64,000 nt of DNA from the NCBI GenBank assembly GCA_019722365.1, contig JADFUC010000501.1:1-64000 (forward strand). Reading direction: 5' to 3'. This stretch comes from Lithospermum erythrorhizon (Eukaryota; Streptophyta; Magnoliopsida; Boraginales; Boraginaceae). The notes under the pieces were generated by a model. That model saw only the letters and a list, made by a program, of their open reading frames with translations, was not told the origin of the DNA and did no database searches. This document shows, one piece after another, positions 13,601-35,249 of the stretch. The position numbers and the translations under genes were made by a program. The first letter of the stretch is position 1. Every line of letters begins with the position of its first letter.

Positions 13601-14150
13601 GAATCACCGCCTCATTATATCTAAACTCGCCGAGATATAATTTCCAGTGTAAAAGAGCTAGAGTGATAAGTCTTGGAGTAGCGCCAGCACTCTTGTCTGA
13701 TTTGGTTTACATTTCTCGTAAGGAAGCCCGAGCGCTTGTATTGAAATGGTTAAAAGAAAGACACATTACTGTCGGTGGGCGATTCGCGATGAAGCTCATA
13801 AAGTGATATCGAGAATTAGATTCACGCCGAGATTAGTGTGAGTTTCGCGCGATGAAGTAATAGGTTAATTGTGGACTCACATTCCAATATCTTTCCACTC
13901 CTTAAATTTGCAATCGAAATTTCTTCCTCCATCCCACTTCCCTATAAATTTTATGGGTACACATTGCATACAAATTCGAGTCAAACTATCTCCCACAAGA
14001 ATATTGTTAAAAATGTCATTGAAATGGCCCATTTTGTCACAAATAAAAGCTTTTTTCAAATAGCTACGTTTCTGAATAAAAGAGGTAAAATAAATCATTT
14101 CACTTTTTAAACAGTAGTTCCGTGTGGAAAAACTTTATCTCCTGCCAAAT
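10620..14150. other. Intergenic stretch with transposon debris
   Basis: No gene is supported. It holds one MITE (listed separately) and mixed-composition patches at 11270–11480 and 12380–12740 that look like decayed retroelement sequence but contain no domain I can read. Confidence 0.45.
12147..12324. mobile_element. Stowaway-like MITE, degenerate
   Basis: The left end ACTTCCTCCATTCCAATTTG is the imperfect inverted complement of the right end CAATTTAAGATGGAGGCAAT. It is about 175 bp, AT-rich and non-coding, and of the same type as the element at 1231. Confidence 0.6.
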
Positions 14151-14159
14151 TCACCGAAT

Positions 14160-14343
14160 CTCAGCGAATTTCAAAAATAGCAAAAATTAAAAAATATCAA
14201 AACTCATCCACCTCCTCTCTCTATCTTGAGACACCTCCCATTCTTGAGCTCATCACTCTCTCGTGAAACTCTTCACTTCACAGATCTCTCTTTCTTCATG
14301 TCCCAAAATAGTTGTCCACTTTCTTATTGAAAATATAACAAAA
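14160..14343 (+). promoter_or_regulatory. SBE2 5' leader region
   Basis: The stretch before the ATG is pyrimidine-rich, with repeated CTCTCTC, CTCATCACTCTC and TCACTTCA words, as in many plant 5' leaders. An earlier frame opens at 14263, but the in-frame family start is the ATG at 14344. No clear TATA box could be assigned. Confidence 0.35.
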
Positions 14344-24425
<10,082 letters not shown>

Positions 24426-24599
24426 ATTTCTTCCATGAATTGTGGAAGCCTATGCATGTTATTATGGGATTCCACTTGGTTAGATGGAGTCCTCTACTTT
24501 GGCACAGTTGCTGCATTTGCAGGCAGAGCAACCATGAACAGATATAGCTCGGAGGAACTGATGAGTATATATAGGTGTATTTGGCAAGATCTTTATTGA

Positions 24600-25980
24600 A
24601 TTTTGTATATTCTTGTATAATCTATTACATAATACCGAAACCTGCGTACAACAATTAGATGTCCAATGTATTTAAAGAGGTTTCTACCTAATCGAGATAA
24701 ATTTAAAGTTGGATTATAGGCAATTTAATTTACGGCGATACTTGAGAGAGGTTGTTTAATTATTTTGAGATGAAATACATACAATATGTACTATTTTAAA
24801 ATAAATTAGAAGTGTATGTAGTATAATGAGCTATGAAAGCTAAGTAGTAGTATTAACATCAGTATGTATTTCTTTTATGTTGAGCATAAATGAATACGTG
24901 AGTGGTTCAAGCTCTTCGTCTGTGAAATTCACACGTCTTCGAAAGGTCAACTACATATTCGATCAAGATTGACCATGATATTAAAACTTGAAACTGACAT
25001 AAGGAATATGAATATAGATGAATGATGAATATTTAATATGTTGTTTAGGTATCATACACTTTGTTTCTTTAAATTTACTATTCTATGACTTGAGTTTTGG
25101 AGGTTAATGAAGATTATTGAAGGTGAATTTATTGATCTCGATTGACTCGATCAACATTATAGATTACACATTTGATAAGGGAGCAGTTTAACATTGATTC
25201 GCTCTAAGGCAATGTGTGGAAGTGTTGAATAAATAATTAATACGATTTATTCTGATGAAGCTTGTTGAATCGAGTGTTTAATCAGAGTAGATTAAATTGG
25301 TAGAATATGTTTAAACATGTTGAATTAACTTGATTAGTGGGAGTAGGTGAGACAAATTAATATTTCTAATATATGGGAATGTTGAAAAAATTGAAGGGTG
25401 TATTTGAAGGGTGTTGAATTTTATTAAACAAAATCATTGTAGAGTGTAAAATTTGAATGAGTGTTGAATTATTATGTAGAAGAGAGAGAAGATGATGTAG
25501 AGTGTTGGGAATTGAAAAAGAGGGTGTTGAATATTATTACTTAGTAATTGTAGATAGTCTAAACAAATAAGATAAATTTATGTGGGTTCCACTTTAAAAT
25601 TAATTGACAATAGATAGAGGAAGTAATCCAAGATCTTATATATTAATTCGAGTCTATTTAAACGTGTAGGGCGATAATGACTTTAATACAAGCAAGCTAG
25701 TAAGGCAGCATTCAGCATTCTTTTTTCCTACATTCAACAAAACATTATATTTAATGTAGTTGGTTAAAATGTGTAGAATTTGATTAAGTCCAATGGCGGA
25801 TCAATCATTCAATCACTCTTCTATGAATTTGACCATGTGGCCTTCATGATTATACGCCCCCGATATTTTCTTTATAAATATGATGCTTATCATGTATTCA
25901 AGTAATCCAATCCAATCAATCCAATCCAATTATTTATACGATAATCATTTTGGTACTCAAATATTCAAAAGCTAGCACCA
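24600..25980. other. Spacer between SBE2 and the small two-repeat sequence
   Basis: AT-rich with no gene seen. Positions 24577–24856 reappear at 34169–34456; positions 24857–25790 have no counterpart in the second copy. A stretch at 25380–25560 repeats GTGTTGAAT-like words. Confidence 0.5.
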
Positions 25981-25992
25981 CTTAGAAACGCC

Positions 25993-26470
25993 ATGGAAAG
26001 TGTTGGGGTCATATAATTCTCGATATCTCATTTCACGAGGTCCTCGAGGCGATTGGTATAGACAATAGTAACATGTATGAGCAAAGCTATCCATACCAAT
26101 TTTATGGAGGCTACCATGAAATTGAGAATCAAGGATCAGGGGAGAATATATGGAACTAGCTCAACATCCATTTAGTTATCTGATACTGTGATACCACCGA
26201 CCGCGAGGTGTCGATATCGATTACACGAACATGTTTGAAGAGACCTATCCATACCAAATTTATGGAGATTATCATGAGTATTGCCATCAAGAATTGATTG
26301 AAAAGTACGTCTCCGACGACGATTTGTTTCATATCTTAAGAGAAATTGCTCGAGAAATGATGGAAGCTTGATGATAAATTGATTTCGAGAAAATTCTTCT
26401 CCAGGGTTAAAAAAGAAGTGCATTTTGATAGACTTGAGAAATTTTACAAACTTGTGAATCAAGAAAATGA
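25993..26470 (+). pseudogene. Small gene-like sequence with an internal protein repeat, copy 1
   Basis: Reading across frame breaks, two similar blocks appear: SNMYEQSYPYQFYGGYHE (about 26069–26122) and, about 160 bp later, TNMFEETYPYQIYGDYHEY (about 26223–26280). Each is preceded by a Pro-Arg-Gly triplet. The second block runs on into an acidic, helical stretch (HQELIEKYV, SDDDLFHILREIAREMMEA). An ATG at 25993 could start it, but that frame stops after a few codons. I do not recognise the family. It lies tail-to-tail with the lyase gene and is copied with it at 42350–42830. The codon-level match between copies suggests it was once a real gene. Confidence 0.4.
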
Positions 26471-26943
26471 CTTAAATCCTTTGGGATACTCAGGAAGAGG
26501 GTATAACATTGGAAACTAGCACAACAAATGGACATATAAAACACTTATAAACTTGGCGGTTTTAAAAATCAAAATTTAATCACGGGTGAAATTGTTGTCA
26601 AGGAGGAGAAATAAGCTAGTTACGTTGTATACGATAAACTTCACAAATAGTTTTCCGTAATATAATTCACTCCCAAAATGCTTAGCATGGTGTAAGCTTA
26701 GGATTCTTTTTGTTTGTTTTATCAAATTCATTTACTCGTATTTTTTGAACTTGATCTATATAACTACACAAGAAAGTAAAAGACTAAGAGTCGGGTCAAT
26801 TGATAAGACATGTTTATAGTGCGAAAGTGGGATTCGTATTGATTTTGGGGATCAACAAGAGCAAAAAGATCACTTACGTACTTTATTACATCTCTACATA
26901 AAACTACTCCACTAGATATATAATGAATAAATTCTAAATTTGC

Positions 26944-29900
26944 TTATTTTGTTGGTCCTTCAAGTCGAAGATAATCATACATGACACCATTGAAAGGTGC
27001 TCCAGCAGTTTGTTGTTTAATGAATATAGTGTTAATCCCATTAACAAAAGTCCCAGCTGGTATATTAGCTTCAAACAACGATATAGTCCCATAGTTCCAT
27101 TAATATTTACTTGATTCATTATCCGCCACTCCGAGGTATAAGCTGTTGTTGAAAATATTGGTTGTGCTTTATTGGGGTCATTCACCATCACCTGAAATAC
27201 AAGCAATTGAGTTAGTTTTGTCCCAAAATGGTTGTCATGTTTCTAATATAATACTCCGTATATGTACTAAAATGAGGTTATTATGGAACATACTTGAAGC
27301 TGAGCATATTCTGAGGCTTGATCATATTCTTAATGTATAGCTCAAATTTGGCATTTGTAATAGGAAATTTAATTTGCCATGTCGTTGGAACATATTTATC
27401 TCCAACTCTCCTGCAATTATATATGGTTATAGGAAACAAATTAGTTTGATTTTCTAAGTACAAAATTGTTTGTTAAAACCATTAATGTTTGAATCTTTAT
27501 CCTTTTAAATTAACAATCTTATTTGACTTATAGAACATCCGTCGATATTAAAATACTAAAGAATGTTTATTTGATTTATAGCTTATGCTCATTTAAGTAG
27601 TCACATGCTCTGAGACTAGAAGGAGGCTCGAGATGAAAGAGACATTGTGAGACAAATTGAAATATCAAGAATTCTTGACATTAGAACAAAAAGGAAGATT
27701 ATATAAAGCAAACCTGTTAAGATGAGCAAAAAACCAATCCTTCTTATAATCACTTGTTCCAATGTTGTAAACAAGATCTCCATTTGGGTACAAATCTGTG
27801 TATCGATCCCATAGACCATATTGCCTCCATCTGAAAATATCACATTCTATTAGTGGTTTGAACCTCTAATTCAAAAAACGTTCAAACATTATCATAAATT
27901 GGTATACTATTTATTGAGAGATTAGACTTACTTTTCAGGTGGCCATGAATGGTAGATTAGATAACCCTTTAAATTTGGATCGGGAATAAAGGAATTACGC
28001 TGCGATTCGTCGGGAATACCAATTTTATCTTTGTTGGACCACTTCTTGGAGGATTGAATACAAGTTCACCCAAGTTGATGTTGCTTCCTGTAGCAAATTA
28101 TATTGTTTAATAAGCCAAGTCAATAAAAGACGAAATGAAAACCTCATTTAAATGCGTAGTTTTAGGCATTCACATTATTTACATAAAATTTTCTTCATTT
28201 AATTTGGTGCAAAACTATAATATTGGGATATACATGCAAGATGCAATGTTTTTGAAGTTAGTTTGATAGTTTTCTAAGAACTATAGGTAATTCAAATATT
28301 ATCTCTATAGGTAATTCAAATATTATCTTGGTAAATTTTGGATTTCAAATGAAGTAAGTATTATTTTATACTTAAAAGAAAATGTATACCTCCTTTGATT
28401 TCGATATTTTGGTCATTTTTATAATCTCCTATAACCCAGGGAACAGTATAGAAACATTGTAAGAGATTCCAGGAGTACTATATGAGATATCAGAAAGCCC
28501 TCATATGTCAGTTTGGACCCAAAATTGGTAACCACAGAGAACAAATTAATAATAGCATGATTAAGTGTGTTGTTGCTTCAGTTATGCATCGATCCATTTG
28601 TAATAAAATACATTACATGTCGATGGTGAAATTTTGTTGAATAATAGTCGAGGAAATATTGGAGGAATAACGCCTTTTTTCTTTATATAATACTCAGCTT
28701 CCTTAGAATTACTAAATTACCCATTCTTATGAAAAAATCTCCTTCTTTTCCTTCTTCTTCTATAACCCAGCGCTTTATGCATGTCCTTCCATCCATGGCC
28801 ATGTCAGCGGAAATGGCGGCCATATCGTAGGTAGGGTGGGGGTGGGGCTATTTTTGGGGTAGGGGAGTGGGGAGTGGGATGAGGAAATAGGGGAGGGGGG
28901 CTGTTTTGGGGTTGATAGGAGGGGAGGCTGGTGGTGGTGTTTTGGATGAAGAATAAAGCTTTTTTAAAATATAAGGGTGATTTAGTATTTTTATAGGGGT
29001 TGTGTTATTTCATCCAAAAAAAGAAGGGTGTTATTTTTGCAATTTTTTTCCATTAACCATATTTTTCTACCAAATTTCTCGTGACGTGTTTATATTAATT
29101 GTGAATCGTGTTTTACGGACATCATGAAATAGTTATGATGCGCCAATGATCATGATCTACCAAATTACATAAGTACAATAACGTCAAGCGTGACACATAA
29201 AAGAAATACAAGATTAAAGTCTTTTTCCATTACAAAGCCCGACTAACATCACTTTTGCCATGAACCCGGGTTCTCCGAGGGGTATTGCTTGACATAACTG
29301 ATTTTCTTTGATGCATTTGTATTCTTGATCACTTTAGTCATACAAATACAAAAATGAAATAATAAAGAGCTTTACAGTAGAGAGTATTTTGATCATATTG
29401 ATTATTAAAAGATTTAATTTTGTAGGTACCTTACGTCATGAACGTCAAAGCGACCGAGGCGAGCCTTTGACGTGAATAAAGGCGAGAGAGAAATCGTAAG
29501 GCCATTTTGTTTTCTTCTCCATGTTTTAAAAGATCCAAGAACATGTACAATTATTCTAGGTCATAACAAATTGGTACGGATATCTATAAAAACTTCCACA
29601 TTGAAATATTGTAAAATTAAAATTGAATTTATAAAAGTACCAAAGTTACTCGCTTTTATTATTAGTGTATCTTTTTGAGCAAAACAATTACAAAGAACCA
29701 ACATGTCTCTACCAAAGAAATGTTTTTTGCTTTTTATTATTACCTGTCTTTTGGCATCGTTCCATAGTGTTTTTTCATCACCATTAGAATTTATGTAAAA
29801 GAAAACAGGGCCGAAGACCCTCTTCCATTGCTCCCCATTAGCTATATGAATTCCTAAATCCTCGTAGACATGTATTGCTTTGAAAAATATCTTTATTTCG

Positions 29901-32900
29901 GAGGAAAGTAGTCAATAATTGCATTTATGCAAAATTTATATATAGAGCTTTATCGAAAGATCACTTCAAAGTGGAGTTAATTGCATAATTGCTAGGTCCA
30001 TAATAGACATATATACTCAAAGTCACTATAGATAATGAAGTTAATGATTAATAACAGTATGCACAAGATTAAAATTATCTAAAAATTCGTTCCAGGGGTA
30101 CGGTTGTATATATGTACCAACCCAATATCCCAATAATATTAAAAATGTTTCCGGTTTGTTAGATACTTAGATACTTAAAAATGATAATGAAGTATGATGT
30201 TTAAACATGACATAATAAGTATAAAAAAATGTGCATCCAAGTTAAATGCATTGTGTATAGGAAGTCAATATACGTATCTAGGAATATAACGTTTAACAAG
30301 TACCATTTTATATCCACTTTCGCCATTATTAACTCGATTAAATTTGTATATGGACCATATATTTCAATTTGATAATTGATGAAAAATTTAGATTATTATG
30401 TAGAGTTGTGATACATACTGAGAGAGCAGTAGGGCCAGCATGAAGTAAGCTCATATTTAGTTGGGCCACCACAACGAAATTCATCACTAGGAGTAATCAC
30501 CCAAAATCCTGTCTTTTGTGTACTTATCCATCCATGTACAAAGTTATCTTTGTTATCCATTGAGTATTGGTACTTGTCCTCAACACAAGTATGTTTCAAT
30601 TTCTTTGTTTCACTTTATTTACATATTAGTAATTAAGTAATTGTATGAATTATGCATATTAGTAATTTAGTTAGTTACCTAGCCTTTAAGCTGGATTAGA
30701 AGGATTTTCTAATAATTTAGCTTAACTGTGTCCATTCTTAAAATTATTAAAATAGAACACATGGAAGCATAAATTAACAACATTGTCGATGCTGTATAGA
30801 AATGAACACATACAGATAGTTTGTATCGAAATTAAGTTAAATTATAATAATAGAATGGGCAATAATATTTTAAATTCTATAACATATTTTGATCGTGCTT
30901 ATGGAGTACTTTATTATTAAAGTGTAATCTTTTATTAAATTTTCATAAACATGTGTCAATTAATAAAGGCATTACTTTTTAGTATAAAAACTTAAATGAT
31001 TATATGTACGTGGGATAGTATGGTATTTGGAAGTTTGGAACCACTCTAATTCGTGTTAACTCTAAAATAAAGCTTACAGTTTTTGGTTAAGCTTGAAAGC
31101 AATTCTTCCCTCGCCCATGTGTGAGCTCAGGCCATCGCTGGAAGTAACTCCAATATTCATAGCCTTATAGAAACCTGAACTGCCCATAAGCATTATAAAC
31201 CTGTAAAACAATTCAATCATAAAATATTACAATATTAATATATAATTGATAAAATAAATAAATTAAAAACCATACGTTACCTTTTCATAATTAAATTTTA
31301 AAGTGATATTGCATGGCATTAAGTAAAGGAGCAGAAATATACTTTAGCCATAATTTAAGAATTAAGACCCGGCACTTTCAGTTGAAGGGTTCAATTTCAG
31401 AAATGAGATCTCTACTTTGTCATGGTTTGAGATATCACCTTGCGTGTCCATACAAAGTCTATCTCAATAATATAAATTAATTAAACTAAACATTGCAAAT
31501 TCTAGTGCATAGAATGAGAATAAGAATATGTAATAAATTCCACTTTCATGCATTTATACAGAATTGGGAATCATTATTTTGTGTTAGTTTTTTTAAAAAT
31601 TTAATAGTCTCGACCATATACCTAAAAGATTAGACATTTACTTTTTAATGATAGTCAAAATTAATAAAACGATGCTTAGTAATTAACTTTTCATAAAATG
31701 TTATACAATAAATTAAAGAATGTTTGAAGTCAAATTTTCAAAAGACAACACATTAAAATTATAAATTGAACAATAATCTTTCCACAGGATGGATGAAGGG
31801 GTATACTTTCATAATAAGTCGTATTGTATTATTCTTGTAATTTTTTTTTTATAAAATTATTAAAATTTAGTCATGATGAAATTAAATAAAATCCTTAGTA
31901 GATCCCCAATTTATTTGTAATATAGTGATTACTTACTTCAATTTATTTAAAACAACTTTTTTATTTTTTGAACGAGGGAAAGTTTTAACCATGAAATACT
32001 TTTAATTTCTTACTTCAACAAATACAAAATTGAAGCATTTAATATAAATTTATATATACTGTATGTATATTCTTAGCATCATTTTATTAATAAGATTATT
32101 TATTCATATCATAAGATTAATTACAAATGATCAAACCTTATATAGAAAAGAGTTGAAATAGTATCGGAAGGAGTTATATGTACTCTTGAATAGAAATACC
32201 TCGTTTTCAATTATTTTAAAGTTATCATAGAAACTAGAGCATGAGAAAATAGAAGGGGGAAAAAAAGGAAATAATGCAAAGAGCTTACGTATCCATTTTG
32301 CCAGTCGCATCTTTCGACCTAGAATACACAACGTCCCAATACCTGATTTCATTTGGAAGGCTAAGTGTACTCCGTAAATAATATGTAATAATAAATATAA
32401 TAATAATAATAATAGTAATAATAATAAGTTGATAATTTAGTCACCATGAAAAAGGCTAAGATATTATATATTTAGGTATTTAATTTTACAAATATATATA
32501 CTTTTAACATTACCCTCTTCGTCCTTCTTTGTAGTTGGCAGGTGGATTCTAGTAAATTATCTTGACCCCTTGTAATTTATCACATTAAGAGCCCCACCAG
32601 GATTACTGAATATCAAACTTACGATACCATTGTCAATACCTATTACGAACGTAAAATTAATATTTGTTACTCATCAACATATGTGATTACAAATTAAATT
32701 AAGCAAAAATAAAATACTTCGTATGATTTCTTACTTGTCAAATATTTAGGAATATATTAATTGACTTTAAAATGTCATGTGATGATTTTAAACAATCTTT
32801 ACAAATTTGATGTTGTCGATCTCGTTAAATTATACCCAACTTATAGCATGTCATTGGGATGTTTGACATGATGGAATATAGTTTTAACCGATTATATTAT

Positions 32901-33200
32901 AATAAGATGAGTAAAGAAAGAAAGAGTAATTAGTGAGAAAAAATTAGGATGTTTTTAAAATTCCATGCAAGGTAAAATGAAAAAAAATAATGTAGCCTCA
33001 ATTTAATAAGTGAAAAAAGTGATGTTCAATTTCGAAGTTATTTTACTTGTTGATTTGTAGAGGTGCTTGACCCTTTAGACTCCGCCTGTTCCTGTACTTT
33101 GGGATCCTTGGTTTTGGTATCCCTAATAAAAAAGAAAATCATTAAGACACCCACGCATTACACTTAACCCACAGAAAATACCAACTTTATTAACCGCCAT
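26944..33200 (-). CDS. Rhamnogalacturonan lyase (PL4), tandem copy 1
   Basis: A secreted enzyme that cleaves the rhamnogalacturonan I backbone of pectin by beta-elimination. The start at 33200 encodes MAVNKVGIFCGLSVM before a hydrophobic signal-peptide-like run. Exons, in gene order: 33047–33200, 32514–32640, 32289–32342 (YWDVVYSRSKDATGKMD), 31343–31438, 31078–31200, 30419–~30585 (GFWVITPSDEFRCGGPTKYE), 29744–29890 (WKRVFGPVFFYINSNG), ~29436–29530 (WPYDF), 28390–~28540 (NVYAW, IGDYKNDQNI in another frame), 27932–28087 (GSNINLGELVFNPPR), 27714–27830 (YGLWDRYTDLYPNGDLVYN), 27294–27410 (TTWQIKFPI), 26944–27191 (VMVNDPNKAQPIFSTTAYTS … VMYDYLRLEG). The order matches the catalytic, fibronectin-III-like and carbohydrate-binding-like parts. 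Exon 1 shifts frame after the Met-Arg of the signal region and a TAA interrupts the last exon. The exon expected between 31078 and 30585 is unclear. It is either miscalled or a decaying copy. Confidence 0.88.
28663..29040. mobile_element. MITE-like insertion in lyase intron, copy 1
   Basis: About 380 bp bounded by imperfect inverted ends: GGAATAACGCCTTTTTTCTT on the left and AAGAAGGGTGTTATTTTTG on the right. Inner arms (ACTAAATTACCCATTCTTAT and ATAAGGGTGATTTAGT) also pair. The centre (about 28820–28945) is strongly G-rich. The same insertion sits at the same intron position in the second lyase copy, so it predates the duplication. Confidence 0.6.
32385..32430. repeat. AAT-type microsatellite
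   Basis: About 14 units of (ATA/AAT) with one interruption, inside a lyase intron. It is absent or shortened at the matching place in the second copy (about 49030–49060). Confidence 0.75.
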
Positions 33201-34456
33201 CTTAAGTGGCGAAAGTTTTGGACAACTTCAAGCCCCATAATGTTTTCACAAATGTTACTCTAAGCATAATCGACTATACTTATTGTTAATAATAGTGTAT
33301 ATATATTATTGTCTTGATTGTTTCATCAATTGCACTAGAGCATGTGCATCAATTCCCCTAAAACCTATAATAGGGGCTAAAAAAGGTTAAAAATTAATAA
33401 GATGATGCTTTTCAGTTACAAAATAACTTGACCCCCACTAAAAATTATCAAAATTTGTCTGCTTCTATATTATTTATCTCTTAACTTTTCGTTGTTAATC
33501 TTGAAATCTTGATTTTTATGTTTTTGGATGAATAATAGGAAGGCTGTTACATCATCTTAAAAAGCTAGTCAAATAAAAAAAATTAATGATTATCAATGTA
33601 TTTTAGAAAAATTTTAGGGGAAGCCACATTATATATGCTCTTAATATTTAATCTATCATTAACCAAAAAAAATTGGAAAGGCTGTGAGAATATTTTAGTA
33701 TATAGATTTGGGTAAATGATGAGCACGAAATATTAAAAAATCCGCACAAGAAGATATTTATAAAATTGTAAATTCAAATAAATGGTAAAAATGTTTTCTC
33801 TTGATATGAAAGGTTTCCATTGAAAGCACAATATATAGTTATAATTATGAATGTCTTGATCAATATTAAGCTTGACATGCTATATATTAAATCAATTTTT
33901 GCTTGAGAATTTTCATTATTGAAAAATCAAATTAAGTCTTTGTATTTTTAAAACTGGGGGCCGTCGTCGTCTCTTAGGTCTCCGTATTCTTATATATTAA
34001 GCTACTGATGTTCTTTCATGGTATATATTATAAAATGAATCAATTTCATAGACTTGTATACTTTTCTTTTTTTTTATATCTCATTTTTTTATCGTGCCCC
34101 AAACATAAAATTGTCCAATCATTGTGAATATCATTACAACTGAAAGGAAGAAAAGGAGAAACGATATTGTATGTATTTAGCGAGATCTTTATTGAATTTT
34201 TGTATATTCTTGTATAATCTATTACATAATATCCAGAAACTTGCGTACAACAATTAGATGTCGATACGCTTTAAAAGAGAGGTTTACTGTCGAGATAAGT
34301 TAGGATCGGATTATAGGCATTTAATTTACGGCGATAACAGAAGGTTGTTTCAATTGATCCCCGGATAAGGAAATACATCTGATATGTACTATTTTTAAAT
34401 TAAATTCAGAAGTGTATGTAGTATAATGAGCTATGATTTAAAGCTAAGTAGTAGTA

Positions 34457-35240
34457 TTAGCTGTAATAACATTACGTTAAAAAAAAAAAAATTAAAATTT
34501 TCGATTGATTGGTGGGACAGGAGATAGAATTCGATAATAAATAAGTGTTGATCTGTTCCTGTTTATTAGTAATAGCCGGGGACAATTAAGTTAGTTCAAA
34601 TCGTTAGAATGGCTTTCGATTCAGCGTGATTTAGGAGCACAAACTCACATGGTTTCTTCCATTAAGTTATAAATCCCGTCCTTATCACCAAAATCACAAA
34701 ATATCTCCGTTTTCTTAATTTGTTGGCGAGATCCCTTGGAGCACAGACGAAAAAAATTTCTTCAGTTCTTCACTTTGTTACATAAAGATCCTCAGAGTGA
34801 GTTATTAAGGTTTCCCAACTGTCTTCCCTACGATTTTGAGGTAAGAAAATAAGCGGTTTGGTTTTTGAAGCTTTTTTACATAATCAAATGAGTGGATCTT
34901 GGTTTATTATGGATCTTTATGATGCATGATGATGAATTAATGTTATGGTTTTGGGTTATAAGACTTTAAATGTGTAGGGAGTTTAATTGGGACCTTATTA
35001 TAGTTGTTGTGATGTTAAAATGGTGATTTAAAATTGATTAAAGGTTAGAGTTAAAAAAGTGTTATTTTCGAGTTGAGTTATAATTATTTTGGAGTATAGG
35101 TTATTAAGGCCAAACTTATAAGTTGATTGAAATGTTAATAATAAGGTGGAATTAGCGGGGGAGATCGATTAGGTTGTGTCAAGCGGTATTATTGTTTATC
35201 CGTCGTTTTAGAGCGACATCGTTCGAACACGGAATCATAC
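34457..35240. other. Left flank of the inserted block
   Basis: It begins with a run of A near 34480 and continues with moderately AT-rich sequence absent from copy 1. The stretch 34720–34860 (GATCCTCAGAGTGAGTTATT…, GATTTTGAGGTAAGAAAATA) looks like retroelement leader or LTR sequence, but no boundaries could be set. Confidence 0.35.
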
Positions 35241-35249
35241 GTACGATGA

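Larger units (their letters stand above)
24577..34168. repeat. Tandem duplication, copy 1 (~9.6 kb)
   Basis: This unit starts about 150 bp after the SBE2 stop and ends at the AAAAGGAGAAACGATATTG junction. The DNA after it (34169–34456) repeats the start of the unit (GATCTTTATTGAATTTT, TATTACATAATA, ACAACAATTAGATGTC). From 42185 to 50845 the rest is repeated, including both genes, their introns and an intron MITE. It contains one rhamnogalacturonan lyase gene and a small two-repeat sequence. Confidence 0.88.

Noticed and set aside
13869..14110. Overlapping open frames on both strands just upstream of SBE2
   Set aside because: Three frames are open over the same AT-rich DNA with no domain; most likely chance.
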